NCBI RefSeq assembly: GCF_049860565.1
Contig: NZ_CP172056.1
Coordinates: 62,001 to 126,000 of the forward strand
Direction: 5' to 3'
DNA length: 64,000 nt
From: Desulfitobacterium_A nosdiversum
Lineage (GTDB): Bacteria > Bacillota > Desulfitobacteriia > Desulfitobacteriales > Desulfitobacteriaceae
Shown: piece by piece, positions 50,396 to 59,736 of the stretch
How the letters are laid out: every line of letters begins with the position of its first letter
How positions within the stretch are numbered: the stretch's first letter is position 1
Notes under the pieces: model-generated
Databases searched by the model: none
What the model was told of the DNA's origin: nothing
The model's input: the letters and a program-made list of their open reading frames with translations, nothing else
Made by a program: the position numbers and the translations under genes

Positions 50396-51031
50396 TTAAT
50401 TGAAAATTTCATATACCCCAATAAGTACGAGCAATAATCCCGATAAAATCTGAGCCCATTTTTCAAAACGGTTTGATGAGGTTCGCCAGCCGGTCCAGTA
50501 TCCCATGCTTATTGTGATCATGCTAAATAAAAAGACCGATAATGCAACCGGTCGCGCATCCATGCCCGTTAATCCGGCACCAACCCCTGTGGCAATACAA
50601 TTTAGAGAGAGCGTCAATCCTAATGCAAAGGATTCCTTTGCAGAGATAAAACCATTGGCATCTTTATCCGCGGATGAAGGGTCTTTAATAATTTGGACTA
50701 TGCAATGAAGCGGTTTAATCGGTAAAGAATAGGTTTTTGTTAATGGGACAGAAACCGGAACGGCAGCTGGTTCGGAAGAAGTTTTATTTAAACCGACCCA
50801 TACCCCAATTACGATAATCAATAGTGCTCCAAGTATGTTAGCTAATCCTACAAAATGGCTGAGAATATGTCCTGCTGAAACGGAAAGAGCTACAATGATG
50901 CCCGATAGAGCGGCAATAAAGAAATTAGATACAAAAGGAATACGAATTTTTCGAATACCGTAGCTAACACCAATACCAAAGTTATCAAGGTTTGCAGCCA
51001 AGCCGATCATCAGTGCAGACAGAAAATGCAT
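50396..51031 (-). CDS. ytaF: Sporulation membrane protein YtaF (MntP-like)
   Basis: 211 residues, six membrane helices in two halves with a central loop. The loop has the YtaF hallmark IIKDPSSADKDANGFISAKE, an EF-hand-like Asp-rich motif. Each half carries the N-x-D/N-C motif of the MntP fold (LAANLDNFGIGVSYG and LSLNCIATGVGAG). YtaF is widespread in spore-formers with unclear function; a cation role is plausible. GGAGG lies before the ATG. Confidence 0.88.
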   Translation of the reverse strand: MHFLSALMIGLAANLDNFGIGVSYGIRKIRIPFVSNFFIAALSGIIVALSVSAGHILSHFVGLANILGALLIIVIGVWVGLNKTSSEPAAVPVSVPLTKTYSLPIKPLHCIVQIIKDPSSADKDANGFISAKESFALGLTLSLNCIATGVGAGLTGMDARPVALSVFLFSMITISMGYWTGWRTSSNRFEKWAQILSGLLLVLIGVYEIFN

Positions 51032-51198
51032 AAAAAACCTCCTCTGAATCCAAAGTTTTTATTATCATCACAATTTATTCAGTAAAGAGATTTTTTGTTT
51101 TATATTGGGAATATTTTCACATAGACAATCTCACAACCCCTTATTTATAATAGAGTTGTCTCATAAAATTTCTTTTAATTATCGAAAGGGGATATTTT

Positions 51199-51876
51199 AT
51201 GACCAAGAAATTAGCTCTTTTATTTGCACTTTCAATCTTTTTCGTTCTTGGCTTTTCCTTAACTGCTCAAGCCTCTTTAGGGGATACCTTATTAAAGGTA
51301 GGATCAACAGGACCGGATGTAGTACAGTTGCAAACAGAGTTAAACTCTCTTGGTTATAATGTCGGTACGGCAGATGGAATTTTTGGTCTTAAAACGAAAG
51401 CAGGAGTCATTGCTTTTCAAAATGCGAAATTATTAAGTGCAGATGGAATCGTTGGACCAATTACAGCCAATGCCTTAAATTCAGCATATTCATTAAAATT
51501 ACATACGAATAAGGCAAATGCAATTATTGACACTGCTAAAAAATATATCGGTGTTCCCTACCAATGGGGCGGAGAATCCCCTTCGACAGGATTTGATTGT
51601 TCGGGATTTGTTCAGTTCGTTTTTGCTCAAAACGGAATTACGCTTCCCAGAGTATCAGCAGAACAATTCAAGATGGGAACCTCAGTAGAATTAACTAAGA
51701 TAGAACCGGGTGATCTCATCTTTTTCTCTTTCGCAAAGAATGGAACAGCAGACCATGTCGGTATTTATATTGGTGACAACCAGTTCATCAATGCTTCGAG
51801 TTCTAAGGGAGTTACCATTTATACTATCGGTCCCTACTGGACTTCGGTAGAAATTGGGGCTAAACGAGTTTTTTAA
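51199..51876 (+). CDS. Secreted NlpC/P60 peptidoglycan hydrolase with a peptidoglycan-binding domain
   Basis: 225 residues: signal peptide (1-26), PG-binding-1 domain (about 30-95: VGSTGPDVVQLQTELNSLGY and FGLKTKAGVIAFQNA), NlpC/P60 domain (about 108-225). The catalytic Cys is in TGFDCSGFVQFVF and the His in ADHVGIYIGDNQF. It cuts gamma-D-glutamyl-meso-diaminopimelate-type peptide bonds in the wall. AAAGGGG precedes the ATG. Single gene. Confidence 0.93.
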   Translation: MTKKLALLFALSIFFVLGFSLTAQASLGDTLLKVGSTGPDVVQLQTELNSLGYNVGTADGIFGLKTKAGVIAFQNAKLLSADGIVGPITANALNSAYSLKLHTNKANAIIDTAKKYIGVPYQWGGESPSTGFDCSGFVQFVFAQNGITLPRVSAEQFKMGTSVELTKIEPGDLIFFSFAKNGTADHVGIYIGDNQFINASSSKGVTIYTIGPYWTSVEIGAKRVF

Positions 51877-51932
51877 TAAACATAAAAAATGAATTACCTT
51901 TCGGTATAAAATAAGTGTTAGCATAAAATAAT

Positions 51933-51965
51933 ATGGCTCCAATCTCACCAAGAGATTGGAGCCAT
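51933..51965. terminator. Bidirectional terminator
   Basis: ATGGCTCCAATCTC/GAGATTGGAGCCAT, 14-bp perfect stem with a 5-base loop between convergent genes. Confidence 0.85.
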
Positions 51966-51969
51966 TAAA

Positions 51970-53199
51970 TTATTTAACTGCGTCTAATTCTATTCGTATT
52001 TCTTCCACATTTTTTGAACCCATCTCGGGCAGAAAATGCGTAATAATGCCTGAAAGAAGATAGCATAGGCTAGCAAGTATAAACATCATATCAAAACTGT
52101 TTTTTGCCAAAGGAGCCACAATAAATGACGGAATAAAACATGCTCCTGAAAGCTGCAAGGTCGCAATGAGTCCTCCTGCACTCCCTGCATAAGCCGGCCC
52201 AATCTCGGGAAGGAGCATGGGATACGACATAAGTAACGGAATGCATATACCCATAAAAAAGCCTAAAATAGCCAGGAGAATCCATGTGATAACCCCTGAG
52301 GAAATCCACGCAAAATACATGACTACAGCACCAAGTATAGAAATCGGGGCTAAGAAGGGCTTTATCTTTCCGATCCGTTCAGCACATAAAGGGCCCAATA
52401 TACTGCCAAAGACCGTTCCAAAGGTAACAACAGAAGTCATGATACTTGCAGTTTGTGGATCTGCACCACGAGCCGTAATTAAGGCGTTGGCAAAATTGCC
52501 GCTAAAAACCATATTGCAGCCCATATAAAACATCAGCCCAAGACCCACAAGCCACACATTTTTACTTCTAGAAACTTCTCGTAAATACTGAGCCGCTGGC
52601 TTTTGCAGGTTTTCTGGAACATTCGAGGGTTTATCCTTAATGAACATAACCCAGAAGACTCCAATGATCAACATGATATAACCCGCTGTCTTATAAGCCA
52701 TTATGGATGTAGGAAATAAAGTTGCTGTTGATAACCCAATCGTCATTCCCAATCCGTTTCCCGATAAAACAATTCCCATTGCCGTTCCCATCTGTTCACG
52801 TGAATACCAAGCCCCGATCAACTTTGCAATATTAGCGTTTAAAAGCGCAGGACATATCCCCGATAAAAACATGACCAAGAAAAAGGTTATAAAATCATGA
52901 GCAGCGTATCGAAAGTACATACCGAAGGTTGATACAGCAAAGCCGAAAGTCACAACTTTTTTAACCCCAAAGCGATCACCCAACATTCCCGAAAAAATGC
53001 TTAAAAATACCGCTCCCAACATTGGGGCTGAAAATACAATTGAAAACTGAGTCAGTGAAAGATTTAAATCAGGAATAATCTTAAATGCAAGCGCAGCAAC
53101 TTGAAATTGGGCAGCTATACCCATCAAAATTGTTGCCCAAGCAATGGCTAAAATGACCCACCGATAGGAAGATTGTGTTGTTTTGTACGAAGCACTCAT
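51970..53199 (-). CDS. MFS transporter, oxalate/formate antiporter-like
   Basis: 409 residues, twelve membrane helices. LGDRFGVKKVVTFGFAVSTF after helix 2 and the GLGMTIGLSTATLFP region fit the OFA or anion:cation symporter groups of the MFS. The ATG at 53199 has AGGAGC upstream; an ATG 13 codons earlier has none. It is 43 bp downstream of the thioredoxin reductase gene on the same strand, so it likely belongs to sulfotransferase locus 2 and may move the sulfated substrate or the product phenol. Confidence 0.85.
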   Translation of the reverse strand: MSASYKTTQSSYRWVILAIAWATILMGIAAQFQVAALAFKIIPDLNLSLTQFSIVFSAPMLGAVFLSIFSGMLGDRFGVKKVVTFGFAVSTFGMYFRYAAHDFITFFLVMFLSGICPALLNANIAKLIGAWYSREQMGTAMGIVLSGNGLGMTIGLSTATLFPTSIMAYKTAGYIMLIIGVFWVMFIKDKPSNVPENLQKPAAQYLREVSRSKNVWLVGLGLMFYMGCNMVFSGNFANALITARGADPQTASIMTSVVTFGTVFGSILGPLCAERIGKIKPFLAPISILGAVVMYFAWISSGVITWILLAILGFFMGICIPLLMSYPMLLPEIGPAYAGSAGGLIATLQLSGACFIPSFIVAPLAKNSFDMMFILASLCYLLSGIITHFLPEMGSKNVEEIRIELDAVK

Positions 53200-53242
53200 C
53201 GTCCTGCTCCTATTCCCAGGGGATTTTAAGGTATCCATTTAA

Positions 53243-54454
53243 TCATAGCTGGATTGCTAATGATGCTTTATCCATGCAGCATTGGAGCTGTTTGATTTTC
53301 ACACCTTTTTCTAACATAACAACTGCAGGTGCATTTGTTACCTCATACTTTTCTGCAAGGTTTTTCTTTGTGGCCATATCGACTTTTACTAATTTATATT
53401 CTTGACTATGCTCTTGACAAAGCTCTTCCATTAGAGCTGAAAACTCCAAGCTTTCTGTGTTTGAAGCATTAAAGAATACGAGCAGGACTTTTTTATCACT
53501 ATTCATGATATTGTTCTGGAACGACTCGAGTTCTTCAATATAGCGCTCCGCCGCTACTGCTGCCACAGCCCCATCGCCTGCTGCTGAGACAACTTGTCTT
53601 AAATACTTCACACGATTATCGCCTACAGCATAAACTCCTGAAAGATTCGTCTCCATGAGATCATTGACGGGAATATAGCCTCTGTGATCCATCTCGATGC
53701 TGCTGTCTTTTAAAAAGTGAGTGGCTGGTATCATGCCGACAAAGAAGAATACGCCTTGACATTCCAGTGTTGAGGAAGTACCGGTTCTAAGGTTCTTGAT
53801 TTTAACCCCTACCACATTCTCATCGCCTAAGACTTCCTCAATCGTAGAATTCCAGACGAATTCCATCTTTTCATTCTGAAATGCTTTTTCCGCACTGACT
53901 TTATTGCAATCTAAAACACCTTCATCATGCAGTACAATAACGGTAACTTTACGGGCAAACTTGGTGATAAACATTCCTTCTTCAATAGCCTGGTCTCCGC
54001 TGCCGACAACTACGACATCTTCCCCTTCAAAAAATTCAGCATCACAGGTAGCACAATAGGCAACACCATTTCCACGGAGCTCTTTTTCGCCAGGGATATT
54101 GAGAAGCCTTGGTTCATTCCCCGCAGCAATAATTACCGCTTTTGCAAAGAGTTCTTTCTTCTTTTTTGTCATTACCTTTTTCAGATCTTGAGAAAAATCG
54201 GTACTCACAACCTCATCTTTTAAAAATTCTACTCCAAAACTTTCGGCATGTTTTTTGAAATCACTCATGAGATCCGGACCGCTTACATTGATATATCCAG
54301 GATAATTCACGATCTCACGGGTGTTATCCACCATTCCGCCAATCGTTCCTTTGTTAATAATCAAGGTCTTAAGTTTTGCTCTTCCTCCATAGATACCTGC
54401 TGTAAGTCCGGCAGGCCCTCCACCAATAATGATCAAATCATAGGTGTTATCCAT
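53243..54454 (-). CDS. Thioredoxin reductase with fused thioredoxin-like domain lacking CxxC
   Basis: 403 residues. Residues 1-310 are a thioredoxin reductase: FAD motif IIIGGGPAGLTAGIYGGRA, redox centre YCATCDAEFF, NAD(P) motif VVVGSGDQAIEEG and GVYAVGDNR. Residues about 320-403 have a thioredoxin-like pattern (KKVLLVFFNASNTESLEFSA, then VDMATKKNLAEKYEVTNAPA with the cis-Pro region), but NASNTES replaces the W-C-G-P-C centre. The tail may be a docking or inactive domain. It follows a separate thioredoxin gene by 28 bp. Confidence 0.9.
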   Translation of the reverse strand: MDNTYDLIIIGGGPAGLTAGIYGGRAKLKTLIINKGTIGGMVDNTREIVNYPGYINVSGPDLMSDFKKHAESFGVEFLKDEVVSTDFSQDLKKVMTKKKKELFAKAVIIAAGNEPRLLNIPGEKELRGNGVAYCATCDAEFFEGEDVVVVGSGDQAIEEGMFITKFARKVTVIVLHDEGVLDCNKVSAEKAFQNEKMEFVWNSTIEEVLGDENVVGVKIKNLRTGTSSTLECQGVFFFVGMIPATHFLKDSSIEMDHRGYIPVNDLMETNLSGVYAVGDNRVKYLRQVVSAAGDGAVAAVAAERYIEELESFQNNIMNSDKKVLLVFFNASNTESLEFSALMEELCQEHSQEYKLVKVDMATKKNLAEKYEVTNAPAVVMLEKGVKIKQLQCCMDKASLAIQL

Positions 54455-54482
54455 TTTCTCCGATAGTCCTCTCTCTTTAAAT

Positions 54483-54803
54483 TTAAATTATCTCTTCAAT
54501 TTTCTCTTGGACTTCCTCTTCTTCCACTTGACCGGAGAGCTTTCCTTGATATTCCCCATCCTTAAAAAAGAGAATTTGCGGAACTCCTTTAAGTGAAAAC
54601 GACTGGTACAAGGGCTTATCCTCTTCCACATCTACATAGTAAAAACCAACTCTCCCAATATAAGTCGGTGCTAATTCTTCCAGCATCGGAACGACTTCTT
54701 TACAAACGTGACACGTTTTCCTTGAAAAAACAACGAGACACACTTCACCATTATCGTATATTTTTTCTTCAAAGCTTTTAGGGTTTAATTGAAGTAAGGA
54801 CAT
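54483..54803 (-). CDS. Thioredoxin-family protein with CHVC active site
   Basis: 106 residues, thioredoxin fold. The active site is SRKTCHVCKEVVP, differing from the usual W-C-G-P-C, and GVPQILFFKDG carries the cis-proline. It lies 17 bp after the assT gene and 28 bp before the thioredoxin reductase gene, so it is probably reduced by that enzyme. A dedicated thiol system beside assT recalls the DsbL/DsbI partners of E. coli AssT, though here all proteins look cytoplasmic. A maturation or repair role is inference. Confidence 0.88.
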   Translation of the reverse strand: MSLLQLNPKSFEEKIYDNGEVCLVVFSRKTCHVCKEVVPMLEELAPTYIGRVGFYYVDVEEDKPLYQSFSLKGVPQILFFKDGEYQGKLSGQVEEEEVQEKIEEII

Positions 54804-54820
54804 ATTATCGCCTCCACAAA

Positions 54821-56710
54821 TTATGCTTTAATGACTACACCGGTTTCATAAAGTTTTTCTTCGGCAATTACCTTTACTTTATATTTGCCTGATAAGCCGG
54901 TTTTATTGATAAAGACATCGACATTGCGGGGATCAGACTTTTGGAAAGTTCCAACACACATCGCTTGGAAATTCTGAGCAACGGTATTAATGGGGTAGCG
55001 AATCATTTCTCCGGCTTCATCAACTAATACGAGTTGGGCCATCTCACCGGATTCAAAGATAGCATTAAAGGTGATGCGATCCTCTTCTTCAATAATTGAG
55101 GCTTCGTAATGTTTCGGGAGCAATTCAGCCGTTTCTTGTGCCTTGATCTTCATTTTTGTCTTTTGCATCTCAATGAGTTTTCCCAGATATTTTCCCTCAC
55201 CGAGTTCCGCTGTTTCGTTCGCATAGTAGAGAGGAAGTTTCTCTGCACGGTAGCAATTGGCGGGCACTTGCAGCTCGTACATCAGCTTATCATCCTTGAG
55301 TTCACAGGTAATCGAGTTAAATGTATAGACATTATCCTTGAACTCAGGCCGCATGACTTTCATGACAGCCATTCCTTCACAGGTTTCACCATTCTCATAA
55401 CCGATACCCCCGGAATGAACCATGTAATGTCCTTCATTGTAATATTCAACATTGCAGATATAGGGAGAGAAAAACTCAGCACCACGCTCTTTCCCGTATT
55501 GCCAGATTTGCTGGATGGTCATTTTATTTGTATCGATCCGGTATCTAATTCCACGGGAGTAATTATCTTTGTTGGGGAGATAGTGCTCTTTATTTTTGGA
55601 GCGGAAATGCCCGTTGTCAAAGAGCATGATATCTCCGTCCGGTAATACTACGCAGGCATGCTGCTCATATTGCCATTCGAAATTGTCACCCACAGGAGTG
55701 AAGAAGTATTTATCGACCATTTCTTGCGGCCAGCCTTCCGGATCGCCGAGGACCCAGTTGAGCTTTCCAGTCTCATAATCAAGATTGATCACAGCATCCT
55801 GATGGCGGCCGGAGAAGGTCAGGCTATTCGTCTTTTTGTCATACCAAACTGCATTGTTATGGAACCAGTCATGCTCATCCTGGCTGCCCGAACCGGCTGC
55901 ATCCTGAGGCAGAACGGTTTTGTAATCCCAGGATTTTAATATTTCTCCGGTTTCTGAGTTAATAAGCACACACACATCCTCAACTGTACCTGAATAAAAA
56001 TCAAAGGTTTGTACAAGGATATTGCCGTCTTCCATGACAAACTGATCATGATGGTAACCGCTGGGCAGGACAAACTCTTTCAAGATTTTACCGCTGAAAG
56101 CCATTTCATAAAGACCTGTTGTGAAATAAGGCAGTTTGACTAAACGTTCAGTTCCAATAAGGATATGGCCGTTTGGCATACGCTTGAGGTCAAATGCAAA
56201 GTTCTTATTCGCATACCAGCGAACATCTCCGGCATAATCGTAACCGACAGGCATAGCACGCATGGCCGCAGTCAGGAACATTATATTGTTTCCCATATAT
56301 TCTGATGTTGTTTTGATTGAGGCTGCCAGTGGAACGTCAGGGTGTAAAGCTTCCGTTTGGATTTTAACCGTATTTTTCTGTCCGTTTGCCATAATGATAT
56401 CCACAGTATTTTCGTAATCCGCATAAAGGCCATAAATCGGCAAGATATGCTTTTTGCCTGCCGGAAAGGTATGTCTGATATCTCCAGCATGTTCTTTTCC
56501 TCTGACAACAATGGTCGCTTCTGTATCAACCGGAGTTTCAAATAATATCATGGCCGTAAGGGGAGCAATCAAATAAGGATTTAACTTGACAAGTGGGTTG
56601 TCTATCGTATAATTTCCCGCTTCAAGCTCTGCCATAAAGGCTTTTTCAGCTTCATTTTGTTGAGTAAGAATGTGTGCGATCTTTTCATATTTGATCTGTT
56701 CTTCCATTTT
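54821..56710 (-). CDS. assT: Aryl-sulfate sulfotransferase AssT (locus 2)
   Basis: 629 residues, no signal peptide. An N-terminal beta-sandwich domain (to about 140) is followed by a six-bladed propeller. It moves the sulfuryl group from an aryl sulfate ester to a phenolic acceptor through a histidine intermediate. By comparison with E. coli ASST the active residues are His284 (DWFHNNAV), Arg302 (SGRHQDA) and His351 (YEQHACVVL, then IMLFDNGHF). Start ATG 56710 follows GAGGAGAG; an upstream reading to 56815 lacks a site. It is divergent from a LysR gene and leads a thioredoxin, thioredoxin reductase and MFS series. Confidence 0.92.
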   Translation of the reverse strand, partial: KMEEQIKYEKIAHILTQQNEAEKAFMAELEAGNYTIDNPLVKLNPYLIAPLTAMILFETPVDTEATIVVRGKEHAGDIRHTFPAGKKHILPIYGLYADYENTVDIIMANGQKNTVKIQTEALHPDVPLAASIKTTSEYMGNNIMFLTAAMRAMPVGYDYAGDVRWYANKNFAFDLKRMPNGHILIGTERLVKLPYFTTGLYEMAFSGKILKEFVLPSGYHHDQFVMEDGNILVQTFDFYSGTVEDVCVLINSETGEILKSWDYKTVLPQDAAGSGSQDEHDWFHNNAVWYDKKTNSLTFSGRHQDAVINLDYETGKLNWVLGDPEGWPQEMVDKYFFTPVGDNFEWQYEQHACVVLPDGDIMLFDNGHFRSKNKEHYLPNKDNYSRGIRYRIDTNKMTIQQIWQYGKERGAEFFSPYICNVEYYNEGHYMVHSGGIGYENGETCEGMAVMKVMRPEFKDNVYTFNSITCELKDDKLMYELQVPANCYRAEKLPLYYANETAELGEGKYLGKLIEMQKTKMKIKAQETAELLPKHYEASIIEEEDRITFNAIFESGEMAQLVLVDEAGEMIRYPINTVAQNFQAMCVGTFQKSDPRNVDVFINKTGLSGKYKVKVIAEEKLYETGVVIKA

Positions 56711-56929
56711 TCTCTCCTCTTTCTTTATATTAAATTTTGTGATAATCTTCTCAATTACAATTTTAAAGGCTTTAATTTCACATGACAAACATATATAAGT
56801 TTCATTGCTCCACAACTATTTCTTGTACTGACGAATTACCTGCAATAATTGGATGCCTGTGTTATTGCTTCCTTATGTTATAATGAGCACAAGTATAGAA
56901 TTAATTAACCCATACTAGGAGGTTCTCCT

Positions 56930-57859
56930 ATGCGGATTGATCATCTAAAGTACCTTATCGTTGTTACGGAGGCTGGTTCCATCAGTCATGCTGCCGAACA
57001 GTTATACATTTCTCAACAAGGCCTAAGCCAAGCCATCAGACAGCTCGAAAAACAGCTTGGAGTTACTTTACTTAACCGAACCGGCAACAAAATTTATCTG
57101 TCTGAAACGGGTATGAAAATTGCCGAAAAAGCGAAGGAACTCCTTGTTAAGTACGATGAAATAATGAAAATTGCGAAAATCTCAAGTGAAAATCTTGATG
57201 ATGCAACTCATAGCCATAAAATAACCTTGCTTACAACTCCTTTCCTCGCAGGTACCTTGTTACCTGATTTAGTTTGCAAATTTTCGCAGAAACACCCCAA
57301 TATAAATCTGATGATTGACGAAAAAATCCCTCCAGAAATCCTTAAGATAATTAAAGAAGATCAGGAAGCAATTGGACTTTTCAGCATCATGAGCGACAAG
57401 CTAAACTTAAAGGAATTTTCTGATTCCCAGATAAACTTTGAGCCCTTCTATAAATGCCAACAATTCGCATGTGTCACCAAAAGTTCACCCTTAGCTCAAC
57501 AGAAATCGATTACTCTTTCTGAGCTAGCTCAATACCCTCTAGCAATACTTGATATTGGGCAAAATGCAAAACAAATTTTAACTTCACTCGAGCCCTTTGG
57601 AAAATTCAACATTATGTTGAGAACTGGGAACAATAAGCTTTATCGAGAAACGATTGCAAGCGGCTTAGCTGTCGGATTCACGAATACCTTTGCTGAGTTC
57701 TTTGAAAAAAAGGACTCTGTAATCACTATCCCGATTGAAAATACTCCTCCCTTTATTTTAGGATGGGCGTATTCAACGAACAGCTCTCGCACGGAATTTC
57801 AAAACGAGTTTATTCACGACCTTATTCGTTATGTAAAACGATTAAAAACGAACGCTTAA
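56930..57859 (+). CDS. LysR-family transcriptional regulator
   Basis: 309 residues. The N-terminal winged helix (about 1-60) has VVTEAGSISHAAEQLYISQQ and RQLEKQLGVTLLNRTG. The rest is a two-lobed periplasmic-binding-like effector domain. AGGAGG lies 8 bases before the ATG. It is divergent from assT, so it is the likely activator of locus 2; the 219-bp shared gap contains a -10 TATAAT at about 56877-56882 for lysR. The ligand may be an aryl sulfate or phenol. Confidence 0.9.
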   Translation: MRIDHLKYLIVVTEAGSISHAAEQLYISQQGLSQAIRQLEKQLGVTLLNRTGNKIYLSETGMKIAEKAKELLVKYDEIMKIAKISSENLDDATHSHKITLLTTPFLAGTLLPDLVCKFSQKHPNINLMIDEKIPPEILKIIKEDQEAIGLFSIMSDKLNLKEFSDSQINFEPFYKCQQFACVTKSSPLAQQKSITLSELAQYPLAILDIGQNAKQILTSLEPFGKFNIMLRTGNNKLYRETIASGLAVGFTNTFAEFFEKKDSVITIPIENTPPFILGWAYSTNSSRTEFQNEFIHDLIRYVKRLKTNA

Positions 57860-57890
57860 TATTATGGCTAATAACTTCAAGAAAAATTAA

Positions 57891-57931
57891 GAGGCTCTTA
57901 TTCATTGTGTAATACTCTGAATAAGGGCCTC
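57891..57931. terminator. Bidirectional terminator
   Basis: GAGGC-CTTATTC arm with GAATAAG-GCCTC and a long loop between convergent genes. Confidence 0.8.
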
Positions 57932-57946
57932 ATTACTTAATAGATC

Positions 57947-59332
57947 TTAATCAATTTCTTCTAAGGATTTTCCGCCTGTACGCTCTCCAAAGAAGAGGAC
58001 AACAACAGCACCCAAAATGTATAATCCTCCAAGTCCTAAGAATAAACCTTTAAAACCTACACCTACCATAATAAGCGGGATAAGCAGCTGTGATCCAGAC
58101 ACTGCAAAACGCTGTGACGCATTGATAAAGCCTACGGAGGTATTTCTCATCTTAGTCGGATAATGTTCAGCAACATAAGCCATGTTAATAAAGCCAACTC
58201 CCATGATACATGCATTGATAAGGAAGGCAACAATCATGACTGTGACATACACATTTCCTAAGGTAGCAAATACTATGGTCAAAGCGGCAAGAATCAACGA
58301 GCCTATACCAATTGGAATCTTCCGGCCTCCTTTGTCTGAAAAGAAAGAGGAAAGGAATAATCCGACAGGCCCACCGAGCATAAATGCAGTTCCAACAGTC
58401 AGGCTCTGTGCAAGTGTAAATCCTTTTCCAACGAGAAGGGTTGGCATCCATACTGAGGTTGCGAAAGTACCCACTCCGCAAGGAATGAACAATAAGAGCA
58501 ATACAAGAGTTCTTTTTAAATACTTTCCAGTAAACATCCCAACTAACTGCTCAACGGTACTCGCCTTTTTAGGAACCTGTTTTGCCACTTCACTTAAGTC
58601 AACTGCAACACCGGTAAGATCTTCAACGACTTTCTCAGCTTCTGCTACTCTTCCCTTGGAAACAAGCCAACGCGGAGATTCTTTTAAATATTTGAGTCCG
58701 AGGAAGAATCCGATAAAACCAATACCACCGATATAGAAGATAATCCGCCAAGCTTCTGGAGACATAGGAATAATCGCTCTGGAAATGAAGCCAATTACAG
58801 GCATTGCACAGAAACCGCCCGCAGCCGTAAGACTTTGCCATTTACCACGGCTTTCTCCAGGGGTCATCTCAGCAATATAAGCAATAGATACAACCATCAT
58901 GCAGAAAATTCCAAAGCCGGTAAGTGCTCTTGAAATCATAAATACTGTAAAACTGTTTGTTAATCCATTAAGAACTGACATAGATGAAAAGATAAGTATT
59001 GCAGCCAAGAAGGTTTTACGCCTTCCGATTATGTCAGAAATAACTCCGCCGGTTAATCCGCCTAAGGTCATTCCCAAGAAGTATAAGGAAGTAATCTGAG
59101 CAATTTGGGGTTTCTGCAAGCCCCAAGACGCCATTAACGCCGGAGAAATAAAGGAAAAGTTATTGTTATCAAGTTGTTCAAAGAAGTAAGCCATAACAAT
59201 AATTACATATAAGAACACTTGAGTTTTTGAAACTGGCAGGCCATCAAAATAATTGTTCAATCTTTTCTTAGAGGTGCTATTATCCATGGAAGGGGTGACT
59301 TCTTTACCCGGTACGTTAATTTCAGCACTCAT
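57947..59332 (-). CDS. MFS transporter, aromatic acid/sugar porter type
   Basis: 461 residues, twelve membrane helices with a cytoplasmic N-terminal tail of about 35 residues. SDIIGRRKTFLAAILIF after helix 2, RALTGFGIFCMMVVSIAYIA in helix 4 and the sugar-porter-like PGESRGKWQ and KESPRWLVSKGRVAEAEKVV segments identify the MFS subgroup that carries aromatic acids or sugars. It lies convergent to the lysR gene of locus 2 and may take part in the same substrate traffic. The actual substrate is unknown. Confidence 0.85.
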   Translation of the reverse strand: MSAEINVPGKEVTPSMDNSTSKKRLNNYFDGLPVSKTQVFLYVIIVMAYFFEQLDNNNFSFISPALMASWGLQKPQIAQITSLYFLGMTLGGLTGGVISDIIGRRKTFLAAILIFSSMSVLNGLTNSFTVFMISRALTGFGIFCMMVVSIAYIAEMTPGESRGKWQSLTAAGGFCAMPVIGFISRAIIPMSPEAWRIIFYIGGIGFIGFFLGLKYLKESPRWLVSKGRVAEAEKVVEDLTGVAVDLSEVAKQVPKKASTVEQLVGMFTGKYLKRTLVLLLLFIPCGVGTFATSVWMPTLLVGKGFTLAQSLTVGTAFMLGGPVGLFLSSFFSDKGGRKIPIGIGSLILAALTIVFATLGNVYVTVMIVAFLINACIMGVGFINMAYVAEHYPTKMRNTSVGFINASQRFAVSGSQLLIPLIMVGVGFKGLFLGLGGLYILGAVVVLFFGERTGGKSLEEID

Positions 59333-59736
59333 TTATCCACGTCCTCTCCAATAATTGGATACACTCTTTCCAAAAATCCAACACTTTTCTCTACATACCC
59401 TTTGCTTTGAATAGCCTTTCACCGTTTGATTTCAAATGTCTCCCGGGCAACATTTGAGAATTAACGTGCGAGTTATAATGGTGAATGTGCTTTCTAGTAC
59501 AATAATAACGACTCTTTATCTTCTTTTCCAACAGCTTTCTATTTTACTTCACTCCAAGTATTTGTTGTACTTATTTTTAATATAACTTTTACTTATAGAA
59601 CAAATGCATAACCTTGCTCTCTTGAATAAGAAATGATTCTCAGCCAAACTTTGCTTAAGTCTCTAGGAAATCAGAGGAATCGATGGTATAAAGAAGTTAG
59701 TGTTTTAAAAACTACTTATAGAAAGGAGTGCTCTCC
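59333..59736. other. Intergenic region without a gene
   Basis: 404 bp between the MFS gene and the DUF1003 gene. I see no coding potential or stable hairpin. It must hold the divergent promoters; AAAGGAG before 59737 is the only clear signal. Confidence 0.5.

Noticed and set aside
51970..53199. Assignment of the MFS gene as a true oxalate:formate antiporter
   Set aside because: No oxalyl-CoA or formyl-CoA genes are nearby; context points to the sulfotransferase locus, so only the broad family is stated.
55109..55645. 178-codon plus-strand frame inside assT
   Set aside because: It is antisense to a conserved enzyme gene and lacks its own binding site and any family features.
58182..58736. 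184-codon plus-strand frame inside the MFS gene
   Set aside because: Antisense shadow of a membrane protein gene with no independent support.
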